DNA from: Acidobacteriota bacterium
Lineage (GTDB): Bacteria > Acidobacteriota > Terriglobia > Terriglobales > Acidobacteriaceae
NCBI GenBank assembly: GCA_021798235.1
Contig: JAJZMO010000297.1
Span: 1-8,032 of the forward strand
Length of the DNA stretch: 8,032 nucleotides
Direction of reading: 5' to 3'
Shown: positions 1 to 6,550 of the stretch, piece after piece
Position numbering within the stretch: the first letter of the stretch is position 1
How the letters are laid out: every line of letters begins with the position of its first letter
Program-made: the position numbers and the translations under genes
The notes under the pieces: generated by a model
Told to the model about the DNA's origin: nothing
Seen by the model: the letters and a program-made list of their open reading frames with translations, nothing else
The model's database searches: none

Positions 1-1
1 G

Positions 2-2752
2 CTAGTTCTTCGTCTTCTTCTTCTTCCCCTTCTTGTGTCCCCGCGGAGGCGGCTGCGCCACCCGCTTCGCAAACTCCGGCACCGCGTCTTTATCGAACCG
101 CTTCGAACGCCGCTCGCTCTTCTTCGGATTCGCCGCCTTCGCCGGCCGCCCCGGTTTCGTCACCTTCGCTTTCTCCTCTTTCATCTCGCGCCTCCGTTCT
201 GTCTTCCCGCCATTCTTCTTCGCCTTGCGCTGCGCCAGCCCCGCCGCTGCCTCTTCCTCGTCCAGCAGAATCGAAAACTGCAGCCGCTTCTCCACCGCAT
301 CCACGCGATCCAGCAACACCCGCACCGGCTGTCCGATCCTGAACTTCCGCCCCCAGTGCGCCCCGATTATCTCCCGCGTATTCTCCCGGTAAGTGTAGTA
401 ATCCCCATCCAGCGCACCCAGCGTCTGCAGCGGAACCAGCCCCTCCACGAACAGATCGTTCAGCTCCACAAACAATCCGTACTTCGTCGCGCTCAAGATC
501 AGCGCAGCGAAGTCCTCGCCCACGCGATCGCGCATGAATTTCAGCTTCTTCCACTCCATCAGCTCGCGCTCTGCCTCCGCCGCGCGCCGCTCCGTGTCGC
601 TCGTCTCCTGCGCGATTCCCTGCAGTTCCACCTCATCCAGCGGAGCAGCCTCCCGCGCCAGCTCCCGCTCGCGCGCATTCGGCAGCTTCCCATGCCGCGC
701 GCTCGGCCCGTGCGGATCACCCGCGGCCACCACCCCATGCCCATCCACGCCCGCCGCCAGCAGCGCCTTCGTCACCCGATGCACAATCAAGTCCGGATAC
801 CGCCGGATCGGCGACGTGAAATGCGTATACGTCGGCGCAGCCAGCGCAAAGTGCCCCTCATTCTTCTCGCTGTAGCGCGCCTGCTTCAGCGAACGCAGCA
901 TCAGGTACGCCACAATCCGCTCCTCCGGCTTGCCCGCAATCTTTTCCGCCAGCTTCTGATACATCCGCGGGCTCACCGCAATCTCTTCGGCCACCTCATG
1001 CACCCGCGCCGGCTTGCCTCGCCCGCGCTCATCGCGCCGCTCGCCACGCGTCCGGAACTGCTTCACCGGCAAATTCCCCACGCCCAGCGAATACCCAAAC
1101 GACGCCGCTACTTCCTCAAACTCCACCACCTTGCGCGCCTCCGGCTTCTCGTGAATCCGGTACAGCGACGGCGCCTCCAGGTGTTCCAGCCAGCTCGCCA
1201 CGCACTCATTCGCCGCCAGCATGAACTCCTCAATCAGCCGGTTGGCCCATCCCCGCTCAGCCCGCGTCACCCCCTGCATCACGCCCGCTTCGTCAAACTC
1301 AATCACCGCTTCCGGTAAATCAAAATCAATCGACCCGCGCCGCTCCCGCTTCTTGTTCAATATCTGCGCCAGCCGCAGCATCCCGTCGATCTCCGCCGCC
1401 ACGTCCGGGCACTCCGCCCGCACCGCTTCATCGCCGTCGATCATCGCCTGCACCTGCGTGTACGTCAGCCGCCGCGCCGAGCGAATCACACCCTCCGTCA
1501 CCTCGTAGCCCAGCACCACGCCATGCCGGTCGATCCGCATCAGGCAGCTCAGCACCAGCCGATCCTCGCCCGGCCTCAGGCTGCAGATGTCCGTCGAAAG
1601 CTCCTGCGGCAGCATCGGCACCGCCCGATCCGGAAAATACACAGACGTTCCTCGCAGCCGCGCCTCCAGATCCAGCGCCCCTTCCGGCTGCACATACTGC
1701 GCCACATCCGCAATGTGCACCTGAAGCTCCCAGCTTCCGTCAGCCTGCTCCCGCGCCAGCACCGCATCGTCAAAGTCCCGCGCGCTCTCGCCGTCAATCG
1801 TCACAATCGGAAGCTCGCGAAAATCTCTCCGCTCCGCCACCACCGCTTCATCCAGCCGCGCGACCTTGCGCGCCTCGGCCAGCACATTCTCCGGAAAAAT
1901 CCGTGGCAAATGATGCTTGCGAATCATCATTTCCACGTCCACGCCAAACGCGTCTTCCTCGCCCAGCACCTCCAGCACGCGCCCCCGCGCCGGACGCGTC
2001 GCCGTGGGCCATTCGGTGATCTCGACATCCACCACCAGCCCTTCCAGGTCTTCGTAAACGCTCGCGCGCCGCGCTTCCTCGCCCAGCACACGATGCACGC
2101 TCTCCTGCGCCGCCTCCGGCAGCGGCTCATCCCACGGAATCACCACCACCCCGCTCATCCGCTCATCAAACGGCTTCACAGAATGCCCGTCGATCCGCGG
2201 CTCGCGGACCAAGCCATACTTTCCCCTGCGTCCATGACCTTCCCTATCCAGGTCGCCGTAGTGAAAAGTCCCCACCACCGTGGGATTGCTCCGCGTCAGC
2301 ACCCTCGCAATGCGCCCCGCCTGCCGGTCGTCGCCCGGCCGCTTCGGAAACACCTCCACCAGCACCTGGTCGCCCTGCATCGCAGTGCCAATCTCATTCG
2401 GCGGAATAAAAATATCCCCACCCCCCGCCGCAACCCGGTCATTCGGGCGCACGAATCCAAAGCCATCCCGATGCATATCCAGCCGCCCGGCCACCAGGTT
2501 GTCCCGCGATTGCGCGGCACCGGCCAGCGCCCATTGCTCCCGGTCCACCTTCACCAGCCGGCCCGCCGCCGTCAGCCGCGCCAGTTGCTCCAGCAGCAAA
2601 CGCCGCTCCCGTCCGCCGCCCAGCCCGAATATCCGCACCAGGTGCTTGTATCCCGCGCGCTGTCCCGGCGCACGCTCAATCTGCCGCAACAACTCCCGAT
2701 CTGTCATCCTTCTCCGATCCTCACTCAGATTCCGCCCAAATACATCAACCAT
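2..2752 (-). CDS. rnr: Ribonuclease R (3'-5' exoribonuclease, RNB/RNase II family)
   Basis: Processive 3'-5' hydrolytic exoribonuclease of the cytoplasm that degrades structured RNA, rRNA fragments and mRNA. The 916-residue product shows the RNase R order: winged-helix-like N-terminus (about 16-78), cold-shock OB folds (about 85-250), RNB catalytic domain (about 310-665), S1 domain (about 745-830) and a very basic tail (about 840-916). The metal-binding aspartates are visible in IDGESARDFDDAV (D320, D326, D328, D329; these align by motif with the four active-site Asp of E. coli RNase R), and the second RNB signature HFTSPIRRYPDL lies at 644-655. It is longer than the E. coli enzyme (813 residues) because of inserts at about 564-587 and 663-713 and the long tail. 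The stop TAG is at the window edge, so the gene is complete. The ATG at 2752 has an AGGG 5 bases upstream; an in-frame ATG at 2707, preceded by GGAGAAGG, would begin MTDRELL and fits the family's usual N-terminus equally well. It is divergent from the bactofilin gene. Confidence 0.96.
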   Translation of the reverse strand: MVDVFGRNLSEDRRRMTDRELLRQIERAPGQRAGYKHLVRIFGLGGGRERRLLLEQLARLTAAGRLVKVDREQWALAGAAQSRDNLVAGRLDMHRDGFGFVRPNDRVAAGGGDIFIPPNEIGTAMQGDQVLVEVFPKRPGDDRQAGRIARVLTRSNPTVVGTFHYGDLDREGHGRRGKYGLVREPRIDGHSVKPFDERMSGVVVIPWDEPLPEAAQESVHRVLGEEARRASVYEDLEGLVVDVEITEWPTATRPARGRVLEVLGEEDAFGVDVEMMIRKHHLPRIFPENVLAEARKVARLDEAVVAERRDFRELPIVTIDGESARDFDDAVLAREQADGSWELQVHIADVAQYVQPEGALDLEARLRGTSVYFPDRAVPMLPQELSTDICSLRPGEDRLVLSCLMRIDRHGVVLGYEVTEGVIRSARRLTYTQVQAMIDGDEAVRAECPDVAAEIDGMLRLAQILNKKRERRGSIDFDLPEAVIEFDEAGVMQGVTRAERGWANRLIEEFMLAANECVASWLEHLEAPSLYRIHEKPEARKVVEFEEVAASFGYSLGVGNLPVKQFRTRGERRDERGRGKPARVHEVAEEIAVSPRMYQKLAEKIAGKPEERIVAYLMLRSLKQARYSEKNEGHFALAAPTYTHFTSPIRRYPDLIVHRVTKALLAAGVDGHGVVAAGDPHGPSARHGKLPNARERELAREAAPLDEVELQGIAQETSDTERRAAEAERELMEWKKLKFMRDRVGEDFAALILSATKYGLFVELNDLFVEGLVPLQTLGALDGDYYTYRENTREIIGAHWGRKFRIGQPVRVLLDRVDAVEKRLQFSILLDEEEAAAGLAQRKAKKNGGKTERRREMKEEKAKVTKPGRPAKAANPKKSERRSKRFDKDAVPEFAKRVAQPPPRGHKKGKKKKTKN

Positions 2753-3075
2753 TCATGCCCTGACAACCTGAACACGCCACGACCGCTGATTCTTCAAGAA
2801 ATAGCCGCACTGCGCTCCATCGGCCTGCCCGCATCAGAACCAAAACCTTTGACCCTGATGATTCCCCCGCGCATTTCGCGGATTTCCACTTTTGCCCTTC
2901 CTCGAATTGGCTATTAAGATGCAGACAACGATCGCAATCGCCCTCGGCGGTCCGGCAAAGCCCTGCTCCCTTGCATCGCTTCCTTGCACTCTCCGCCGTC
3001 ATGGGCCAACTGCTCCCCCAAGCTCCGGTTGTTGTGCCGGTAAAGTCATTAGGATAACGAAAGGATCATCACGCG
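2753..3075. other. Divergent intergenic region between rnr and the bactofilin gene
   Basis: About 320 bases without a credible gene. Base composition is less biased than in the flanking coding DNA. It must carry the promoters for both divergent genes, but no strong sigma70 match stands out. Weak plus-strand -10-like boxes are TATTAA at 2912-2917 and TAGGAT at 3050-3055. A small inverted repeat, CCGCG-CATTT-CGCGG, lies at 2867-2881. Short open frames cross the region on both strands, but they have no recognisable domain, overlap the starts of the flanking genes and are probably chance. Confidence 0.6.
3029..3055 (+). promoter_or_regulatory. Weak candidate promoter for the bactofilin gene
   Basis: TTGTTG (3029-3034) and TAGGAT (3050-3055) are separated by 15 bases, just upstream of the AAAGGA ribosome binding site. 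The match to sigma70 consensus is poor and the spacing short, so this is only the best-placed candidate near the start codon. A start further upstream, near TATTAA at 2912-2917, is equally possible. Confidence 0.2.
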
Positions 3076-3597
3076 ATGTGGAAACCCAATCAGACCGGCA
3101 ACCAGCCTCAGAACCCCTCCCATGAGCCCGTTCGTCCCACGCCCCCTGCGACGCCTGCCTACGAGCCTCCACGTCCCGCGGCGCCTGCCCAGCCGGTCAT
3201 GAATTCCGCCGACCAGGCCACCATCGGCAAGAGCCTCGTCATTAAAGGCGAAGTCACAGGCTCTGAATCCCTCTTCATCGACGGCAAAGTCGAAGGCTCC
3301 ATCACGCTGCCCGGCAACCGCGTCACCGTAGGCCGCAACGGCAATGTCGCGGCCAACATCACCGCCCGTGAAATCGTCGTCCTCGGCAAAGTCCGCGGCA
3401 ATGCCAACGCAAGCGACCGCGTCGATATCCGCAGCGAAGGCTCCCTCATCGGCGATGTCTCCGCCCAGCGCATCTCCATCGAAGACGGCGCCTACTTCAA
3501 GGGCGGCATCGACATCCGCAAGTCCGGCAACGAAAAATCCGCGAATTCCTCCGCAGCCGCTGCATCCAGCTCAACGTCCACATCCGCTTCTGCGTAA
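3076..3597 (+). CDS. Bactofilin (polymer-forming cytoskeletal protein)
   Basis: Bactofilins assemble without nucleotide into filaments made of right-handed beta-helices and act as scaffolds for cell shape, polarity or chromosome organisation, often at the membrane. The 173-residue product has a proline-rich disordered N-terminus (about 12-42, PPATPAYEPPRPAAP), then the bactofilin (DUF583) core at about 48-147. In the core, short turns recur with glycines and hydrophobic residues (SLFIDGKVEGSI, VTVGRNGNVAANI, IVVLGKVRGNA, VDIRSEGSLIGDV, ISIEDGAYFKGGIDI). The C-terminus (about 150-173) is low-complexity Ser/Ala/Thr. No transmembrane segment is seen. The ATG is preceded by AAAGGA (3060-3065) with a 10-base spacer. 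No M23 peptidase, a frequent bactofilin partner, lies next to it, so its cellular role cannot be read from context. A hairpin terminator follows directly, which suggests a monocistronic gene. Confidence 0.93.
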   Translation: MWKPNQTGNQPQNPSHEPVRPTPPATPAYEPPRPAAPAQPVMNSADQATIGKSLVIKGEVTGSESLFIDGKVEGSITLPGNRVTVGRNGNVAANITAREIVVLGKVRGNANASDRVDIRSEGSLIGDVSAQRISIEDGAYFKGGIDIRKSGNEKSANSSAAAASSSTSTSASA

Positions 3598-3605
3598 ATA
3601 TTGCT

Positions 3606-3645
3606 GGTAATTCTTACCAAAAGGCTCCGGCACTCCGGAGCCTTT
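3606..3645 (+). terminator. Tandem hairpins ending the bactofilin transcript
   Basis: A perfect 11-base stem, AAAGGCTCCGG (3620-3630) and CCGGAGCCTTT (3635-3645), encloses the four-base loop CACT. The right arm ends in TTT followed by a pyrimidine-rich stretch, as expected for an intrinsic terminator with a short U tract. A smaller hairpin, GGTAA-TTC-TTACC (3606-3618), sits immediately before it, 9 bases after the bactofilin stop codon. The position supports separate transcription of the bactofilin and the following ene-reductase. Confidence 0.75.
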
Positions 3646-3694
3646 CGCATCTTCCCCTTGCGACTTCTTAAAGCTGACGCACATCGAATCCATC

Positions 3695-4810
3695 ATGGAC
3701 GTTCCCGCGCATCTCTTTTCGCCTCTTACCCTTGCCGGCATCACCCTTCCCAACCGCATCGCCGTCTCGCCCATGTGCGAGTACTCCTGCGAAGACGGAT
3801 TCGCCACCGACTGGCATCTCGTCCACCTCGGCAGCCGCGCCGTCGGCGGCGCCGGACTCATCCTCACTGAGGCCACTGCCGTCTCGCCCGAAGGCCGCAT
3901 CTCTCCGCTTGACCTCGGCCTCTGGAAAGACGAGCACATCGCCCCGCTCGCCCGCGTCGTCGACTTCCTCCATGCCCACGGCGCCCGCGCCGGCGTTCAG
4001 CTCGCCCACGCCGGCCGCAAAGCCAGCATGAGTCCGCCCTGGGAACATCACCGCGTCGTCCCGCCCGCCGAAGGCGGATGGACCGACATCGTCGCGCCCT
4101 CTGCCATCCCCTTTGCCGACGACTTCGCCACGCCCCACGCCCTCGATGCCGAAGGCATCACCCGCATCAAAGCCGCCTTTCGCGACGCCGCCGTCCGCGC
4201 CCACCGCGCCGGCTTCGACGTCGTCGAAATTCACGCCGCTCACGGTTACTTATTGCACGAATTCCTCTCGCCCATCAGCAATCACCGCACAGATGAGTAC
4301 GGCGGCAGCTTCGAAAACCGCACCCGCCTCCTCCTCGAAGTCGTTGACGCCGTCCGCTCCGTCTGGCCCGCACACCTGCCGCTCCTGGTCCGCATCTCCG
4401 CCACAGACTGGACCGCCGGCGGCTGGGATCTCAACCAGTCCGTCGATCTCGCACGCCTGCTCAAAGCACATGGAGTCCATCTCCTCGATGTCTCCAGCGG
4501 CGGCAACGTCGCCACCGCGCAGATTCCCGTCGGCCCCGGCTATCAGACCGCCTTCGCCGAGCGCATACGCCGCGAATCCGGCCTCGCCACCGGCGCCGTC
4601 GGCATGATTACCAGCCCTGCTCAGGCCGACCACATCCTCCGCAGCGGCCAGGCCGATCTCGTCCTGCTTGCACGCGAATTTCTCCGCGATCCCTACTGGC
4701 CGCTGCACGCCGCACAGGAACTCCACCAGACCACCACCTGGCCCGTACAATATTTGCGCGCTGCGCCCCGCGGCAGCGAGCCGCGACAGCCAATCGAATT
4801 GAAGAAATAA
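3695..4810 (+). CDS. YqjM-like old yellow enzyme (NADH:flavin oxidoreductase, class III ene-reductase)
   Basis: FMN-dependent TIM-barrel oxidoreductase that uses NAD(P)H to reduce activated C=C bonds in enones, maleimides or nitro compounds; cytoplasmic. The 371-residue length is typical. YqjM-class features are visible: PMCEYS with C28 and Y30 (the redox-modulating Cys and active-site Tyr of this class), the substrate-binding pair in HAAHGYLLHEF (H180, H183, Y185), NHRTDEYGGSFENRTR at 196-211, a phosphate or flavin-contacting LVRIS (R233) and LAREFLRDP (R327). Near the C-terminus PVQYLR (R355) resembles the arginine finger that YqjM inserts into the partner subunit. No clear Shine-Dalgarno sequence precedes the ATG, but no upstream in-frame start exists after the bactofilin terminator, and MDVPAHLFSPLTL is a normal family N-terminus. 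The physiological substrate is unknown; a role in oxidative or electrophile stress is inference. The MerR-family gene follows after 82 bases. Confidence 0.95.
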   Translation: MDVPAHLFSPLTLAGITLPNRIAVSPMCEYSCEDGFATDWHLVHLGSRAVGGAGLILTEATAVSPEGRISPLDLGLWKDEHIAPLARVVDFLHAHGARAGVQLAHAGRKASMSPPWEHHRVVPPAEGGWTDIVAPSAIPFADDFATPHALDAEGITRIKAAFRDAAVRAHRAGFDVVEIHAAHGYLLHEFLSPISNHRTDEYGGSFENRTRLLLEVVDAVRSVWPAHLPLLVRISATDWTAGGWDLNQSVDLARLLKAHGVHLLDVSSGGNVATAQIPVGPGYQTAFAERIRRESGLATGAVGMITSPAQADHILRSGQADLVLLAREFLRDPYWPLHAAQELHQTTTWPVQYLRAAPRGSEPRQPIELKK

Positions 4811-4841
4811 GTGACAATCGTCACCGTATCTGACCTATACT
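4811..4841 (+). promoter_or_regulatory. MerR-style promoter with a 19-base spacer and dyad, upstream of the MerR-family gene
   Basis: Immediately after the ene-reductase stop lies GTGACA (4811-4816, five of six matches to the -35 consensus), then a 19-base spacer, then TATACT (4836-4841, a good -10). Elongated 19-base spacers are a hallmark of promoters activated by MerR-family proteins, which bind a dyad in the spacer. Here GTCA (4820-4823) and TGAC (4831-4834) form a dyad with a 7-base centre that lies almost exactly mid-spacer. A second dyad, GTGAC-AATC-GTCAC, covers 4811-4824. Known: the architecture of MerR promoters. Inferred: that the downstream regulator binds here and controls itself. 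Confidence 0.5.
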
Positions 4842-4853
4842 CTCCCTAATGCA

Positions 4854-4882
4854 GGCGCAGGATGGACGCTCCGCCCTGCGCC
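4854..4882 (+). promoter_or_regulatory. Leader hairpin just upstream of the MerR-family gene's ribosome binding site
   Basis: GGCGCAG (4854-4860) pairs perfectly with CTGCGCC (4876-4882) across a 15-base loop that itself holds GGA-CGC-TCC. The hairpin lies in the predicted 5' untranslated leader and ends 2 bases before the GGAG (4885-4888) ribosome binding site. It could affect translation, but a 7-base GC stem can arise by chance in DNA this GC-rich. Confidence 0.3.
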
Positions 4883-4892
4883 GCGGAGATAC

Positions 4893-5396
4893 ATGGCGAA
4901 ACAGGCGTCACAACACCGGCTCCCGGCGAGCCCGATCATTCCGGACAAGCTCTACTTCCGCATCGGCGAGGCCGCACGCCTCTGCGGCGTGGAAGCGTAC
5001 GTCCTGCGTTTCTGGGAGAAGGAATTCCCGCAGCTTCGCCCCACCAAGGGCGGCACCGGACAGCGCCTCTACCGCCGCCGCGATGTCGAACTCGCCCTCC
5101 GCATCAAGCAGCTCGTCCACAGCGAGGGCTACACCATCGCCGGCGCGCGCCAGCAGCTCGCTCAGGAAATCAAGGAAGGCCGCCGCAAGGCGCAGCCCGA
5201 GCTCATCCCCATCAGCAGCGGCAAGCCCAGCGCCAAACCCTCACAGGTCGAACTCCGCCTCCAGCGCCTCCGCCTCGAACTCAAAGATCTGCACAAGCTG
5301 CTCTCCACGGAACCGTCTCCGGAACTCACCCCGGCTCCCGCGCGCCCTCGCACCACCGAGCGCAATCGCCCCAAGGCACCGCTGCTCTTCGAGTAA
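4893..5396 (+). CDS. MerR-family transcriptional regulator
   Basis: A 167-residue DNA-binding protein. Residues about 20-42 ([25 protein letters not shown]) form the MerR helix-turn-helix, and [11 protein letters not shown] (about 56-66) is the wing. [19 protein letters not shown] (about 71-89) is the second helical pair typical of the family. Residues about 114-138 look like the dimerising antiparallel coiled coil ([19 protein letters not shown]). There is no cysteine cluster or large effector domain after it: the C-terminus is a short Pro/Arg-rich tail, so the inducer is unknown. The [10 protein letters not shown] and GQRLYRR style matches the small MerR-like regulators common in deltaproteobacteria and acidobacteria, whose targets are largely unknown. 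The start ATG has GGAG at 4885-4888, somewhat close. It may be co-transcribed with the ene-reductase, but a promoter-like segment precedes it. It is convergent with mutY, with 6 bases between the stop codons and no terminator visible there. Confidence 0.9.
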   Translation: MAKQASQHRLPASPIIPDKLYFRIGEAARLCGVEAYVLRFWEKEFPQLRPTKGGTGQRLYRRRDVELALRIKQLVHSEGYTIAGARQQLAQEIKEGRRKAQPELIPISSGKPSAKPSQVELRLQRLRLELKDLHKLLSTEPSPELTPAPARPRTTERNRPKAPLLFE

Positions 5397-5402
5397 CCAC
5401 GC

Positions 5403-6467
5403 TCAGGCGAGCGCGCCTTTCGCCGTCCCCGGCAAAATCTTCGTCCGCTTCAACACCTTTCGCGTCAGACCCGTCAGCGGAACTTCCCCCAGCTCGCGCA
5501 GCTTCACCCACGCCAGCGATCCGCGCGGCGCTTTCAGCGTTCGCTTTTCTTCCCACGGAAGCTCGTAAATTGTCACGTAGTAGTTCGTATTCGTGATCGC
5601 GTGCCGCACCGTCAGCACCACCGATTCATCCGGCAGTCCGCCCTCCGGCGCCGCGGGCAGCTCCCACATGCCCGGCATCTGCGACTCATCCTCGCCGCGC
5701 CGCCGCAACAGAACCTCCGTCTTCGGACCCCAGTTCCTCTGCATCAGCACATAGGCCACCTGCCGGCTGCGCATCTGCTTCGCGGGACCCGTCTCATGCT
5801 CCCCCTGCGTGCTGCAATGCGCGCGCACCGGGCACTCCCCGCATTGCGGATTTCGCGGCAGGCACACCGTCGCGCCCAGCTCCATCATTGCCTGGTTAAA
5901 CTCGCCCGGCCGCTGCGAATCCAGAAACCGCTGCGCCGCTGCCCGCAGTGCTCCCACTGCCGGTTTGCCATTCCCACCTGCTTCGGCAAGCTGCGGCCCG
6001 CACAGCCGCAACAGAACCCGCTCCACGTTCCCGTCCACCACCGGTACCGCTTCGCCATGGCTGATGCTCGCCACCGCCGCCGCCGTGTACTCGCCAACTC
6101 CCGGCAGCGCACGCAACTCCGCCGCCGTCTCCGGCATGCGCCCGCCGAACTCGGCCACAATCATCCGCGCGGCCTTGTGCATCATGCGCGCCCGCCGGTA
6201 ATACCCCAGCCCGCTCCACTGCGCCAGCACGCGCTCTTCCTCGGCCTCCGCCAGCGCCTCCAGTGTTGGAAATTCCCGCATAAACCGCCCGAAATATTCC
6301 ACCACTGCCGCCACCCGCGTCTGCTGCAGCATCACCTCTGATACCCACACCACATACGCATCCCGCGTCCGCCGCCACGGCAAATCGCGCGCATTTTCGC
6401 CGTACCAGCCCAGCAGTGCCGCCCGAAACTCCACTACATCCGCACTCATTCCCTTGTCTGTTTGCAT
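5403..6467 (-). CDS. mutY: A/G-specific adenine DNA glycosylase MutY
   Basis: Removes adenine mispaired with 8-oxoguanine (GO repair system), acting on chromosomal DNA. From the start chosen here (354 residues) the landmarks are: SEVMLQQT with catalytic E44; the helix-hairpin-helix LPGVGEYTAAA with Y127 (the position that is Lys in related lyases); VVDGNVERVL with catalytic D145; and the [4Fe-4S] ligands C202-X6-C209-X2-C212-X5-C218. A NUDIX-like 8-oxoguanine recognition domain follows (about 235-345). E44, Y127 and D145 sit one residue from the positions I recall for Geobacillus MutY (43, 126, 144), which supports this start. The frame is open upstream to a GTG at 6539, which would leave only 11 bases before the divergent deaminase start; another ATG is at 6449. 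No start has a strong Shine-Dalgarno. In the C-terminal domain the usual F-S-H loop reads I-T-N (291-293). Confidence 0.95.
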   Translation of the reverse strand: MQTDKGMSADVVEFRAALLGWYGENARDLPWRRTRDAYVVWVSEVMLQQTRVAAVVEYFGRFMREFPTLEALAEAEEERVLAQWSGLGYYRRARMMHKAARMIVAEFGGRMPETAAELRALPGVGEYTAAAVASISHGEAVPVVDGNVERVLLRLCGPQLAEAGGNGKPAVGALRAAAQRFLDSQRPGEFNQAMMELGATVCLPRNPQCGECPVRAHCSTQGEHETGPAKQMRSRQVAYVLMQRNWGPKTEVLLRRRGEDESQMPGMWELPAAPEGGLPDESVVLTVRHAITNTNYYVTIYELPWEEKRTLKAPRGSLAWVKLRELGEVPLTGLTRKVLKRTKILPGTAKGALA

Positions 6468-6550
6468 AAAGGCCCGCCGCCCGCGCACTCGACGGCTGAT
6501 TCCAACCCCTCCCCATACTCCTGTATCCGAATCGTCCACTTGCGTTTCTA
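6468..6550. other. Divergent promoter region between mutY and the deaminase gene
   Basis: If mutY starts at 6467, 83 bases separate the two divergent starts, enough for back-to-back promoters. Candidate -10-like sequences on the plus strand are poor (CATACT at 6514-6519), and no convincing -35 partner or operator is seen. The composition changes from the very biased flanking coding DNA to a more mixed sequence at about 6500-6545, consistent with non-coding DNA. Confidence 0.4.

Noticed and set aside
35..1318. Long plus-strand frame (427 codons) antisense to rnr
   Set aside because: It is rich in Arg, Pro, His and Leu with no domain, and lies fully inside the strongly supported RNase R gene; GC-rich DNA produces such frames.
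2867..2881. Inverted repeat CCGCG-CATTT-CGCGG as a terminator or riboswitch
   Set aside because: A five-base GC stem with no T tract and no conserved riboswitch sequence; it is likely chance in GC-rich DNA.
1523..2917. Long plus-strand frame (464 codons) antisense to the 5' part of rnr
   Set aside because: Low-complexity His/Arg/Pro composition without a family match; it is a shadow of the RNase R coding sequence.
2745..3002. Minus-strand frame of 85 codons in the rnr-bactofilin intergenic region
   Set aside because: It has several Cys residues and looks mildly interesting, but it overlaps the rnr start, has no clear ribosome binding site or domain, and its codon use is unlike the neighbours.
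2892..3125. Plus-strand frame of 77 codons before the bactofilin gene
   Set aside because: It overlaps the bactofilin start out of frame, has no domain, and the bactofilin start has a clear ribosome binding site.
3668..4243. Minus-strand frame of 191 codons opposite the ene-reductase
   Set aside because: Gly/Asp/Ala-rich translation typical of an antisense shadow; the plus-strand gene has full catalytic motifs.
5397..5402. Possible shared bidirectional terminator between the MerR-family gene and mutY
   Set aside because: Only 6 bases separate the stop codons and I see no inverted repeat there.
4849..5596. Two long plus-strand frames (239 and 244 codons) overlapping the MerR-family gene and mutY
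   Set aside because: Ser/Arg/Ala- or Pro/Arg-rich low complexity with no domain; they run over two well-supported genes.
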